Shown here one piece after another: positions 27,014 to 36,297 of a DNA stretch of 64,000 bases (positions are counted from its first letter, which is position 1; every line of letters starts with the position of its first letter). A program made the position numbers and the translations under genes. This DNA is from Streptomyces rubiginosohelvolus (GTDB lineage Bacteria > Actinomycetota > Actinomycetes > Streptomycetales > Streptomycetaceae): the NCBI RefSeq assembly GCF_014649875.1, contig NZ_BMTW01000012.1, positions 1-64,000 on the forward strand, read 5' to 3'. The notes beneath the pieces were generated by a model. That model saw nothing but the letters and a program-made list of their open reading frames with translations. It was not told the DNA's origin and did not search any database.

Positions 27014-28189
27014 ATGGAACCTGATGCGATCGAGTCGCGGTCGGCGTACCTCGACTACAACGCCACAGCTCCCATGCGCCCGGCAGCACTCGCAGCGATG
27101 AACGAAGCGCTCAGCGCCGTAGGCAATGCCTCCAGCGTCCACCATCACGGCCGCAGTGCCGCAGGCAGGGTCGACCGAGCACGCCGAAGCCTCGCAGATC
27201 TACTGGGTTGCTCCCCTGGCGAGATCATCTTCACCTCTGGCGCCACCGAGGCCAACAACCTTGCCTTGCACGCCGCTCACACCGGGCAGCAGGTAATCGT
27301 CACCTCCGCCGTCGAGCACCCGGCCGTGCTGGAGACCGCACGAGCTCTCACTTGCGGCGCCTCAGACTCCCTCACCATCTTGCCTGTAGACCGACAAGGC
27401 CAACTCGACACAGAGGCGTTCAAAGCCTCGTTCCTGGGGCGAGACGTATCCCTCGTCTCGCTGATGCTCGCGAACAACGAGACCGGCGTGATCACCGACC
27501 TCAGTCCGATGATCGAGGCCGCCCATTCGGCTGGAGCCCTGATTCACACGGACGCGACACAGTACGTCGGCAAGCTCCCCCTTGACCTGGGGGTGCTCAA
27601 CGTCGACCTGATGTCGCTCTCCGCGCACAAATTCGGGGGCCCGCAAGGCGTCGGTGCACTGTTCATCCGGCGTGGTATCCGGCTGCCACAGCGTCCCCTG
27701 ACCTTCGGCGGCGGTCACGAGCGTGGCTGGCGTGCCGGCACTCTCAACGTTCCCGGCATCACCGGCCTGGGGGCTGCCGCCGAGGCCGCCAACCGAGATC
27801 TCCTTGAGGACGCCTCCCGCAGCACCAAGCTGCGAGACCTCCTGGAAGGCGAGCTACTTGCCCGTCTTCCTGGTAGCTATGTCAACGGCGCCGGAGCACC
27901 CCGGCTACCCGGCGTAACAAGCATCACTTTCCCCGGCGCTCCCGCCGACGCGGTACTTTCTTCCATGCCGGATGTGGCCGCCTCCGACGGCAGCGCCTGC
28001 GCTGCGGGCGCTCCAAGCCCAAGTCATGTTCTTGTCGCCATGGGCCTCAGCCGCGAAGACGCCGATGCCACGATCCGTTTTTCGCTGGGCTATTCCACAA
28101 CGGAACAAGAGGTCCGTCGGGCCGTGGCCTCCACAGCGCAGGCCGTCACACATGTCCAAGCGCTCATGAGTGCCACCGCCGGCCCTTGA
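27014..28189 (+). CDS. sspA: Cysteine desulfurase, SspA/DndA-like
   Basis: A 391-residue PLP enzyme that takes sulfur from cysteine and holds it as a persulfide. Visible are SGATEANNLAL near residue 75, His102, the Asp180/Gln183 region HTDATQYVGKL, the PLP lysine 206 in LSAHKFGGPQGVG, and the catalytic Cys329 in SDGSACAAG. It is IscS/NifS-like. A housekeeping role is possible, but it leads an operon with DUF4007, ATPase and PAPS-reductase-like genes, as in single-strand phosphorothioation loci. The gene symbol reflects that context. Start ATG 27014. Confidence 0.88.
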   Translation: MEPDAIESRSAYLDYNATAPMRPAALAAMNEALSAVGNASSVHHHGRSAAGRVDRARRSLADLLGCSPGEIIFTSGATEANNLALHAAHTGQQVIVTSAVEHPAVLETARALTCGASDSLTILPVDRQGQLDTEAFKASFLGRDVSLVSLMLANNETGVITDLSPMIEAAHSAGALIHTDATQYVGKLPLDLGVLNVDLMSLSAHKFGGPQGVGALFIRRGIRLPQRPLTFGGGHERGWRAGTLNVPGITGLGAAAEAANRDLLEDASRSTKLRDLLEGELLARLPGSYVNGAGAPRLPGVTSITFPGAPADAVLSSMPDVAASDGSACAAGAPSPSHVLVAMGLSREDADATIRFSLGYSTTEQEVRRAVASTAQAVTHVQALMSATAGP

Positions 28190-28242
28190 CCGGACTTTCC
28201 AAAACTTCTTATCCACACTTCGCAATGAAGGGCTCGACTGTA

Positions 28243-29349
28243 ATGCCAGAAGGCCGCCTCTCCGACGTCGTCGGACTCAAATTCAACCGCCACGAAAGCT
28301 TCCCCCCGCGCTTCGGCTGGCTGCACAAGGCATACCTTCAGGTCAAGCAGGACGAGATGCTCTTCCATGCTCCAGACGCTCTTGTGCGTCTCGGTGTGGG
28401 TAAGAACATGGTCTATTCGATGCGTTACTGGTCGCAGGCTTTCAAGCTGACCCATGAATACCGCAGTGCCGAGAACCAGTCACGTTCCCTCGCAGCCGCA
28501 CCGACCTGGCGTGCCCGGTGGCTCCTGGACGAGGACGGGGCCGATCCCTACCTTGAGGACACCGGCAGCCTGTGGCTGCTGCACTGGTGGCTCGTCTCGG
28601 GCAGCGAGGAAGCTCCCTGCCTTGCCCCGAGCTGGTACACGATGTTCCACCTCGCTCCGCTGGCCCGCGTCACGATCGATGAGATGACCGCACTCATTAC
28701 GCGCGAGGTGCACGAAAGCTTCGAGCGTGAGCAGTGGCCGGCGGCTGAGTCCGTCACCCGCGATGCCGAGTGCTTCATCAAGATGTACGCACCCGACCCC
28801 GACGCGAACCCCCTGTCCCCGGGCAGCTTCGAGGACTCGCTCCTCTGCCCCTTCCGCGAGCTCGGCCTGCTGGAGTACCAGGGAGGGCGCGGTAAGGAGC
28901 GCACCTACCGCTTCACCAGCGGCATCCGCCCCAGCCTCCCGCCTCGCGTCCTCTTGTACGCCTGCCTTGACTATGCCGCGCGCTTCTCGCGCAGGCCGGC
29001 TTCCATCTCATTGGCCCGGCTCGCCAACGAGCCTGGAGCACCCGGGCTCGCCTTCCGAATGCGTGAACCTGAGCTCGCGCGGTCGATCGAAGCGCTCGTC
29101 GAGAAGCACCCGCAGCTGGAGATCGTCGAGTCTCTCGGACAGCGGAGTCTGCGTTTCGCGGACAATCCCGAGACTCTCGCCTGGGACATTCTCGACGAGC
29201 AGTACGGCCGCGTACGTGACCGCGACGGCTTCCCGACCCCTGAGGAGTGGATGCGGGAGAAGCCGGGCCTCAAGAAGGCCACGGATGACGCTGAGACCGC
29301 CCAGGAGCTGTTCCCCCTGCAGGCTGACAAGAACGAGGAGCTCGCGTGA
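28243..29349 (+). CDS. sspB: DUF4007 family protein, SspB-like DNA nicking component
   Basis: A 368-residue protein of the DUF4007 family, recognised by FNRHESFPPRFGWLHKAYL (residues 14-32) and RLGVGKNMVYSMRYW (49-63), both family hallmarks. In known Ssp systems the DUF4007 protein SspB nicks DNA so that sulfur can be placed in one strand. ATG 28243 is preferred over 28225 because GAAGGG stands upstream of it. It starts 53 bases after the desulfurase and its stop overlaps the next start by four bases (GTGA). No classic nuclease motif can be read by eye. Confidence 0.85.
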   Translation: MPEGRLSDVVGLKFNRHESFPPRFGWLHKAYLQVKQDEMLFHAPDALVRLGVGKNMVYSMRYWSQAFKLTHEYRSAENQSRSLAAAPTWRARWLLDEDGADPYLEDTGSLWLLHWWLVSGSEEAPCLAPSWYTMFHLAPLARVTIDEMTALITREVHESFEREQWPAAESVTRDAECFIKMYAPDPDANPLSPGSFEDSLLCPFRELGLLEYQGGRGKERTYRFTSGIRPSLPPRVLLYACLDYAARFSRRPASISLARLANEPGAPGLAFRMREPELARSIEALVEKHPQLEIVESLGQRSLRFADNPETLAWDILDEQYGRVRDRDGFPTPEEWMREKPGLKKATDDAETAQELFPLQADKNEELA

Positions 29350-32300
29350 CCACGGCCACCCAGCCTTCTGCTCGCACCAGGGCGAAGCACACTGGTGCCC
29401 AGATCCCCGCCGGGATCAGCTTCGTTGGCACGGAGTTCCGCTCCACCAACCTCGAACGCGACGTATACGACGCGGACCTGCATTCCCCGTACGTCGGTGT
29501 ACGCGCGTTCGACGTTCTCGACCGCGTGGGCAACGCTCTGGGCGACCTCAAGCGCTCCCGCGCATGGTCCTTCACCGGACCGTACGGGTCCGGCAAGTCG
29601 ACGCTCTCCAACTTGATCGACGCTCTGCTCGGTCACGACACGAACCGCAGAGCCGCTGCTCACGAGGCCGTTTCGGCAACGCACCCAGCACTTGCGCAGG
29701 AGATCGCCGAGAACCGGGATACCCACCCTGGCGACGGCTTCCTGGGCGCAGTCACCACGGCTCGTCGTGAGCCGCTGGCGGTTACCGTCCACCGGGCACT
29801 CCAGACTGCGGTGGAACGTAAGTGGAAGAAGCGTGTTCCGAAGGACATCGCGTCCGTCATGGCTGCCTGCGCTGAGACGGACGTCCCGACTACGGACAGC
29901 CTGCTGAATGCCGTCACCACGCTGTGCGGCAGGGCACCGCTTCTACTGATCATCGATGAGTTCGGCAAGACGCTGGAACACCTGGTGTCCGTCGAGGCGA
30001 ACAGGAAGAACGCCGACAGCGACGTCTTCCTGCTCCAACTCCTCGCGGAGAAGGGTGCCGGAGCAAAGGGCCTCCCGCTCTACATCTTCACCCTGCAGCA
30101 CCTGGCGTTCAGTGACTACACCTCTCGGTCGAACTCGGTCCAGACCCAGGAATGGGCCAAGATCCAGGGCCGTTTCGAGGACGTCACCTTCGCCCCGAAC
30201 CTCGGTGACGCGCTCTACCTTCTTCAGCGGAAGTTGGACCACTCCGCCTTGCCGGAGCAGAGCCACAAGTTGATCAAGGCGCAGGCTCAGGCCGCCCACG
30301 GAATCTGGCGTCACCAGTCGCTGCACTCGGTGGTCGATGTCTCCGTAGAGTCATTCGCCAACCTGTACCCGCTGCACCCGCTCACTGCAGTTGCCGCGCC
30401 GCTCATGGCATCTCAGATCGGCCAGAACGACCGCAGCCTCAGCGGTTTCCTCGTCAACGACGAACCGTTCACCGTGCGGCGCAGCTTGGACACGTTCGCG
30501 GCCAGCTCTCCGGAACGAGCCTCAACGCTGCGCATTCCGCAGCTGTACGACTTCTTCTTCTCTGCCGGGCGGACCACGATTCTCGCCTCTTCCAAGGCGA
30601 GCCGCTGGCTGGAGATCAACACCCGGCTCGAAGAGGCTAACGGCCTCCCGGAAGAAGACCAGTCGCTCCTCAAGGCCATCGGCGTCCTGAACCTCATCGA
30701 CGCGGACGGCATGCTGCGGGCGACGCCAGCGATGATTCAGTTCGCGCTGAACGACCCGATCGACGCTACCGACGTCAACCGCTTCGAGCAGCTGAAGAAG
30801 CGGCTGGACAAGCTGGTGAAGGACGGGCTCGTCGTCCACCGCGAGTACAGCGACGAGTACCGAATCTGGCAGGGCACCGATGTCGATATCGACGCCCGGG
30901 TCAGCGAGATCGCCTCGCAGCTCCAGCCTGATGACGTCGTCCGCTATTTCAACAAGCACCTCGGCACCAACGTTCTCCCGAACGCGGTCGCTGCCGGCGC
31001 CCACAGCCAGCTCACCGGCATGCAGCGCCACTTCGTGACCGCTGTTAGCCACAAGACCGAGAAGCTGCGCGGCCCGAAGATCGTGCAGGACGCAGCAGAC
31101 GGCATGTTGGTCTTCCACCTCGGTGAACTGAAGAACAGCCCGCGAGTGGACTCTCCCCTTCCTGTCGTGGTTGGGCTCACCCGGAATCCGCAGGCGGTGC
31201 TGGCCGCGGGTACCACTCTCGTAGCTCTTCAGGACCTCATGGGCGACGAGGAACTCGACCATGTCGCCCGGCGAGAGATCAAAGAACGAGCCGGGGAGTT
31301 CTCCCAGAAGATCACGGCGTTGCTCGCGGAGGCGTTCCGCCCTGGCAGCGACGAGTCGAGCTGGTACCTCTGGGCCAGCGGTGAGGACACCGACGGGGAT
31401 CCCGCCCAGGAGCTCAGTGCCCGCAGTTACGCAGGGCTCGTCTCTGAGGCGTGCAACGTGGTCTACCACCAGACCCCGCATGTCAGGAACGAAATGGTGG
31501 GCCGCCACCAGCTCACCAGCAACGCGGCTCGCACGCGGCGTGAGGTCCTCACGGCGATGATCGAGAAGACCGGCCTGGCACGGCTCGGCTGGCCCGAGGA
31601 CAAGTTCCCCGCGGAGCGTGCCCTTTACGACGGAGTCGTCGAGCACCTCGGTCTGCACCGCGCCACCGGCGAGGTCAGCGGCGGCGCGAGCTCGGGCGGC
31701 ACCCTCCACACCCATGGCATGGCTCGCCCCAACGCTGAGAAGAACTCCAGCGTCATGCCCGTCTGGGAAGCCCTCGAGGAGGCCCTGAGCGAGGCCACCG
31801 AGCCGACCCCCATCGTCGACATCTACGAGCGTCTCATGGCTGCGCCGTACGGCGTGAAGGCCGGTGTGGTCCCGATCCTGGTGGTCGCAGGGCTCATCCT
31901 GCGGGGCAACGACGTAGCGCTGTTCGAGGAGGGCAACTACTGCCCTCGCCTCACCGCCGCCATCGTGGAGCGCCTCAACGTTCCCTACCCGGAACGCTTT
32001 ACCGTGAAGTCGACCCCCGTGGACCGGGGACAGCGCAGGCTCGTGCTCGATGGCCTGGTGAAGTCGCTCGACGTCGACATTCCTCGCAGTCGTGCAAACC
32101 GCAACCCGGCGCTGCTGGCCGTCACCCGCGGGATGCTGGACCGCATCCTGGTCCTGGATCAGTACTCCCGCAAGACTCAGCGGCTCAGTGAGGACACCCT
32201 CGCAGTCCGCGACGTTCTGTCCAGGGCCACCGACCCGGACAATCTTGTCTTCGAGGAGCTGCCGGAAGCGCTTGGTTTCGAGGAGATCACTCCTGGAACC

Positions 32301-33026
32301 AAGAAGGACGCGGAAGCGGCCGAGTCGTTCATCGAGCGGCTCACCTCCGCGCTCAACGAGCTCACCGGCGCGAGTGAGAGCCTCCAGCGGTACGTGGTGG
32401 ACACTCTGGCCAAGGAGTTCAGGCTTCCTGCCACCAGCATCACGGAACTCCGTGCAGGTCTCGCCGAGCGGCTCCAGGGCTTCGCGGACGCGTCTCTTGA
32501 GGTCAGCCTTCACGGCTTCGTGTCCCGCGTAACGAACGAGATGCTCCCCGATGACGACTGGCTCGGCACGGTCGTGGTCCAGCTGGTCAACCAGGCCCTC
32601 GGGGACTGGACCGACCGCGATATGGATCGTTTCCCTCGTGTCGTACAGGACAGGGCTCGCGCCCTCGACCGGGTCAGCCACCTCTACAGTGTCACGGAGG
32701 CCGAGGAAGTCGAGGACCTAGAGGAGGCCGAGGCCAAGGATTCACCTGTCACGGTTCGCTCCGCAGCCACAAAGCGGGCCAAGCCGAAGCCGCGGCAGAT
32801 CGACACTCACCTCCTGACACTCACCACCCCCCAGGGTGCTGAAGAGCGCACGCTCATCCACGTACCCAAGAAGTCGCGGAATGCCGCGGACAAGCTCGTT
32901 GTCAGTGTCATCAGGCAAGCTGAGGAAGCACTGGGCCCGGACGGCGCACGCATCCTCCTCGCCGCGCTGGCCGAGCGCCTGTCTCAGCAGGACAGCGCCA
33001 CATCCGAAAGGAAGGAGCAGCCGTGA
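29346..33026 (+). CDS. sspC: Large P-loop ATPase, SspC-like
   Basis: A 1226-residue ATPase. An N-terminal P-loop domain carries Walker A GPYGSGKST (78-86) and Walker B LLLIIDEFGKTLEH (199-212). The rest is a long helical body, with a winged-helix-like segment near 460-510 and a charged C-terminal linker rich in Glu/Lys (about 1120-1150). Size and architecture recall the BrxC/PglY and SspC type ATPases. It overlaps both neighbours by four bases, so the B-C-D genes are one translational unit. The exact family needs a profile search, but its place in the operon is distinctive. Confidence 0.82.
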   Translation: MTTATQPSARTRAKHTGAQIPAGISFVGTEFRSTNLERDVYDADLHSPYVGVRAFDVLDRVGNALGDLKRSRAWSFTGPYGSGKSTLSNLIDALLGHDTNRRAAAHEAVSATHPALAQEIAENRDTHPGDGFLGAVTTARREPLAVTVHRALQTAVERKWKKRVPKDIASVMAACAETDVPTTDSLLNAVTTLCGRAPLLLIIDEFGKTLEHLVSVEANRKNADSDVFLLQLLAEKGAGAKGLPLYIFTLQHLAFSDYTSRSNSVQTQEWAKIQGRFEDVTFAPNLGDALYLLQRKLDHSALPEQSHKLIKAQAQAAHGIWRHQSLHSVVDVSVESFANLYPLHPLTAVAAPLMASQIGQNDRSLSGFLVNDEPFTVRRSLDTFAASSPERASTLRIPQLYDFFFSAGRTTILASSKASRWLEINTRLEEANGLPEEDQSLLKAIGVLNLIDADGMLRATPAMIQFALNDPIDATDVNRFEQLKKRLDKLVKDGLVVHREYSDEYRIWQGTDVDIDARVSEIASQLQPDDVVRYFNKHLGTNVLPNAVAAGAHSQLTGMQRHFVTAVSHKTEKLRGPKIVQDAADGMLVFHLGELKNSPRVDSPLPVVVGLTRNPQAVLAAGTTLVALQDLMGDEELDHVARREIKERAGEFSQKITALLAEAFRPGSDESSWYLWASGEDTDGDPAQELSARSYAGLVSEACNVVYHQTPHVRNEMVGRHQLTSNAARTRREVLTAMIEKTGLARLGWPEDKFPAERALYDGVVEHLGLHRATGEVSGGASSGGTLHTHGMARPNAEKNSSVMPVWEALEEALSEATEPTPIVDIYERLMAAPYGVKAGVVPILVVAGLILRGNDVALFEEGNYCPRLTAAIVERLNVPYPERFTVKSTPVDRGQRRLVLDGLVKSLDVDIPRSRANRNPALLAVTRGMLDRILVLDQYSRKTQRLSEDTLAVRDVLSRATDPDNLVFEELPEALGFEEITPGTKKDAEAAESFIERLTSALNELTGASESLQRYVVDTLAKEFRLPATSITELRAGLAERLQGFADASLEVSLHGFVSRVTNEMLPDDDWLGTVVVQLVNQALGDWTDRDMDRFPRVVQDRARALDRVSHLYSVTEAEEVEDLEEAEAKDSPVTVRSAATKRAKPKPRQIDTHLLTLTTPQGAEERTLIHVPKKSRNAADKLVVSVIRQAEEALGPDGARILLAALAERLSQQDSATSERKEQP

Positions 33027-33859
33027 CAGACGCCGACGGCACGAGCAGCAAGAAGCGCCACGTACTCGGGATCTCAGGGGGTAAGGACTCCTCATCCCTC
33101 GCGATCTACATGCGCGACCGGGTGCCGGAGATGGAGTACTTCTTCTGCGACACCGGGGCCGAGCTGCCCGAGACCTACGAGTACCTGAATCGCCTCGAAG
33201 GCGCGCTCGGCAAGCCCATTGAGCGGCTCAACTCCTCCCGCGACTTCGATCACTGGCTGGAGGTCTACCAGGGGACGCTGCCCAGCCCTCAGATGCGCTG
33301 GTGCACGAAGAACCTGAAGATCCGGCCGCTCGAAGAGTGGATCGGCGACGACGAAGCCATCTCATACGTCGCAATCCGTGCCGACGAGAATCGGCTGGGC
33401 TACGTCAGCACCAAGCCAAACATCACGGCGGTCTTCCCCTTCCGTGAAGACGGGATCGACCGCGCGGGCGTCGACCGCATCCTCGAAGAGGCCGGCATTG
33501 GCCTGCCTGGCTACTACGAGTGGCGTACCCGCTCCGGCTGCTACTTCTGCTTCTTCCAGCGGAAGCACGAGTGGGTGGGCCTCAAGGACCGACACCCAGA
33601 GCTATACGAGAAGGCCGTCGCCTACGAAGACAAGCTCAAGCACCAGGACACGGCCATGCAGGGTCGCAAGTACACCTGGTCTCAGGGCGAGTCCTTGGGT
33701 GAACTGATAGAACGCCGCGACGAGATCGAGGCCAAGCACGAGGCTGCCCTTGAGCGCGCAGCCAAGCGTGTGAAGCCGAACCGGCCGCTGTTGGAGATCC
33801 TCTCCGATGCGCTCGACGAGGATGACGACTCGGCGGCTTGCGCGGTCTGCCACCTCTGA
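33023..33859 (+). CDS. sspD: PAPS-reductase-like sulfurtransferase, SspD/DndC-like
   Basis: A 278-residue ATP-pyrophosphatase-type enzyme. The PP-loop is SGGKDSSSLAI (18-28), followed by FCDTGAELPETYEYL (41-55). Cysteine 94 (MRWCTKNLK) and the pair 173/176 (SGCYFCFFQRK) can supply iron-sulfur ligands as in DndC. A further C-x2-C (273/276) ends the protein, which is unusual to see and may add a metal or persulfide site. DndC/SspD enzymes activate the DNA backbone with ATP and insert sulfur. GTG 33023 overlaps the ATPase stop by four bases. A strong terminator follows. Confidence 0.9.
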   Translation: MTDADGTSSKKRHVLGISGGKDSSSLAIYMRDRVPEMEYFFCDTGAELPETYEYLNRLEGALGKPIERLNSSRDFDHWLEVYQGTLPSPQMRWCTKNLKIRPLEEWIGDDEAISYVAIRADENRLGYVSTKPNITAVFPFREDGIDRAGVDRILEEAGIGLPGYYEWRTRSGCYFCFFQRKHEWVGLKDRHPELYEKAVAYEDKLKHQDTAMQGRKYTWSQGESLGELIERRDEIEAKHEAALERAAKRVKPNRPLLEILSDALDEDDDSAACAVCHL

Positions 33860-33875
33860 TCCGACTCCCACCCGA

Positions 33876-33915
33876 ACCCGCCTGCCCTGTGCTCACAAGC
33901 ACAGGGCAGGCGGGT
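33876..33915 (+). terminator. Intrinsic terminator of the sulfur-modification operon
   Basis: A perfect 18-bp stem (33876-33893 with 33898-33915) and a CACA loop start 17 bases after the stop of the PAPS-reductase-like gene. Confidence 0.88.
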
Positions 33916-34082
33916 CTTCGCGTCTTCCGACGGAGCGTCGGCCCTGGATGCCAGACTGTAACCCACCACTTACGCACCACAAATCCCCCTCTCTGAAACG
34001 CTCGTTGACGGTCGGTCGATTGAGACCTGTACATCATGAAGCTCGTAGGTCATGGGCCTGGTGTGGGGGCGGGCAGGATACT

Positions 34083-34944
34083 GAGCCTTTTCCAACCTTC
34101 GGGCGTGGCTGGCAGGTTGGGGCACGCTGCGTGAGGTGAATGACGAAGCTCCTAGCAGGGTTCACGACCAAGATCACCCATGTCGCGGGGAGCTTCGCGT
34201 GCTTGTTTACCCATCGGCGATCGATCTGTCCAGCGCGCACCTTCGTCACCTTGCCCGGTGCCTGGCCGCTCATCGCCGCATGATCGGCACCCGCGCCGCA
34301 TCACGCCGAACAGGCAGGCGCTTGTGGTCCTGGCTCACCTGCGCCGCGGCGACCCCCACGCTCAGCCAGCCGCTGCGTTCGGCATCGGGATCGGGACCGT
34401 CTACCGTTACGTCAGCGAAGCGATAAAGGCCCTGGCCGCACTCGCTCCAAGCCTGGCCTAGGCGATGCGGACCGCACGCCAGCTGGCCTTCGTCATCCTC
34501 GACCGAATCGCCGCCGACACCCCGTACCACTCCCGGCAAGCACCAGCGCACGGCATGAACGTCCAAGTCCTCACCGACCTATGTGGACGGCTGCTGTGGG
34601 CTTCACCCGCGCTCCCCGGCCCCACTCGCGACCTGACCGCCGCCCGTACCCACGACATCGTCGCCGCACTCGCCGAGGCCGGACTGAAGTGCTGGGCCGG
34701 CAAGGCTTATCAGAGCGCCAGCGGTTCCATCCAGGTGCCCTCCTGAGGCCGTCGCCTCAAGCGGTGGCCGCGCAGGCACAACAGCACCCACGCCCAGATC
34801 TCCTGCCTCGGCGAGCAGGCCATGGCCACCTTCAAAGGTTGGCGGCTCCTGCAGAAGCTCCACTGCAGCACCGAGCGCATCACCGACCTGGTGAAGGCAG
34901 TCCTCGCCCTTCACCACGCATCAGCGTGAGGTTGGAGAAGGCTC
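34083..34944 (+). mobile_element. Decayed IS5-family insertion sequence with terminal inverted repeats
   Basis: 16-base ends gagccttttccaacct (34083-34098) and aggttggagaaggctc (34929-34944) are inverted repeats with one mismatch. They enclose an 862-base element whose transposase is broken. No target duplication is evident at the flanks. It cuts into a PucR-like gene remnant that continues to the right. Confidence 0.8.
34199..34929 (+). pseudogene. IS5-family (DDE_Tnp_4-like) transposase pseudogene
   Basis: The beginning VLVYPSAIDLSSAHLRHLA and later GIGIGTVYRYVSEAIKALAA, GMNVQVLTDLCGRLLWAS, LTAARTHDIVAALAEAGLKC and ITDLVKAVLALHHASA are conserved pieces of one transposase, but they lie in different frames. 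An in-frame stop follows SLA, and a short deletion removes the first catalytic Asp region before DRIAADTPYHS. It cannot make an active enzyme. Confidence 0.8.
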
Positions 34945-35400
34945 CTTGATGGTGAGCATGGTGTTGCGATCGCCGAAGCGCACGTTCACGGCCCGCTCCA
35001 CGAGGCGGGGCACGACTTCGCCCTCGGTGTAGGGGGCGGGCCTTCGGCGACGGCGACTGTGTGGGAAAGCTTCAGCCCGAACTGCTCTGCCCGCTCCACC
35101 AGAGTCCCAAGTCGCCACGTCCGTACAGCAGGTCGTCGGTGAACTCGCTGCGTCGTGACTCCTCCTGCCGGAAAGCGATTGCTGGGCTCTTTCATAGCGC
35201 TCGCGCAGCGCCTCGACGGGCGTCTGCACCGTAGCCAGTACGCAGTCCGCGCCAGCAGTCCCGGTGGGCCATGCCGCATCGATGACTTCAAGCAGCGCCC
35301 TATACGCCAACTGGCGATACATGGACAGAGCCTGATGATGCGCCTGCTGCACCGAAGTAGGTTCAGCTGTCTTGGTCTGCAAGCCGCACGAGAGCACACC
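34945..35400 (-). pseudogene. PucR/CdaR-like regulator fragment, truncated by the IS
   Basis: Across three leftward frames one can read SRRSEFTDDLLYGRGDLG, then RLGTLVERAEQFGLKLSHTV, then PYTEGEVVPRLVERAVNVRF and GDRNTMLTIKE. These are the middle domain of PucR-type regulators. The frame changes at least twice and the C-terminal helix-turn-helix is gone where the IS begins. It is a dead remnant. Confidence 0.65.
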
Positions 35401-35506
35401 CCCGCCAACGGACCCTCATAACCCACAAGATTGGAAGACCACATTACGCTCTGCTTGTCAGACCCGTAGGGTGTGCCTGTAGGCAACGTCAGACACGGGA
35501 GGCCAC

Positions 35507-36085
35507 ATGGCGCACGGAGCGAGTAGGCGCTCCGACCTGCTCCTTGACGCACTGGCTCTGATCCGCCAGGACCGGGACGAACGGCGTGCTGACTGTGCGG
35601 CACTGCGCGACGAGCTCTCCCAGGCCCTCAACCGCGTCAGCGAACTTCAGGACCGGCTCGCGGGCGAGGAACAAGGCTTGGAGCAGGCGGAGACGATGTA
35701 CCAGTTCGTCGAGGACCGCATTCCTGCGCCCGGGGCGGACGCGCCGGAGAGCTCAGAGGAAGAGCCGCCCATGCCGCCGCAGAGTTCTGCCACGGCTTCT
35801 CTGGACGAGCTCCAGGACGACGAGTCCAACAGCCTGCAGGACTTCGTCATGACGATTCTCGCCACCTCCGATCGCGCCATGCATGTCGATGAGGTGGTCG
35901 AAGCCATCGTCATTCTGCGGGCCAGGGGGCGCACGGAGAAGCTAGGAAACTCCAAACGCCCCAGCGAAGACGTGCGCACCGCGCTCAACCGGCTGGTCGG
36001 CAAGGGGCGTGTGGAGAAGGTCGCCGCCGCCACCTACGCCGTGGCCCGGGACCTACCGACAGCGCAGAAAGCTGAGGCTGCCTGA
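35507..36085 (+). CDS. Unknown protein: N-terminal coiled coil, C-terminal winged helix
   Basis: A 192-residue protein, not recognised by name. Residues 10-72 are a strongly predicted coiled coil (ERRADCAALRDELSQALNRV, LQDRLAGEEQGLEQAE). A Pro/Glu/Ser-rich linker (73-105) follows. The C-terminal part (about 112-185) reads like a winged helix or HARE-HTH domain: MHVDEVVEAIVILRARGR, VRTALNRLVGKGRVEKVAAA. GGGAGG lies four bases before ATG 35507. It stands alone inside the island and may be a DNA-binding dimer. Its link to the defence genes is unknown. Confidence 0.75.
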   Translation: MAHGASRRSDLLLDALALIRQDRDERRADCAALRDELSQALNRVSELQDRLAGEEQGLEQAETMYQFVEDRIPAPGADAPESSEEEPPMPPQSSATASLDELQDDESNSLQDFVMTILATSDRAMHVDEVVEAIVILRARGRTEKLGNSKRPSEDVRTALNRLVGKGRVEKVAAATYAVARDLPTAQKAEAA

Positions 36086-36297
36086 CCTAGATATGCGCCT
36101 CTGATCAGTTGTGTGAGAGGGGTGGTGCCGCCGGAGGGCAATCCGGCGGCACCGATACGTGCCCCTGATCATGGTTCACGTGCATCCCAGCCTAGTCGAC
36201 GGCACGTCCGCTGGGAGGCGCGTGGCCTAGTTCTGTATGCCATTCCGCTCATCGATGGCATGGAAAGTAGGCTTTCGTGCCGGTTTATCCACCGAAC
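36086..36297. other. Intergenic region, nothing recognised
   Basis: About 210 bases between the coiled-coil protein and the HTH gene. A short GC-rich hairpin-like stretch (ggtgccgccggagggcaatccggcggcacc, 36122-36151 region) may terminate the upstream gene. No other feature is seen. Confidence 0.5.

Noticed and set aside
27014..33859. Classical DndABCDE system
   Set aside because: DndB, DndD and DndE are absent; DUF4007 and a 1226-residue ATPase point to the Ssp type instead.
34076..34950. Target site duplication of the IS
   Set aside because: The bases outside the inverted ends (ggatact on the left, cttgat on the right) do not match as direct repeats.
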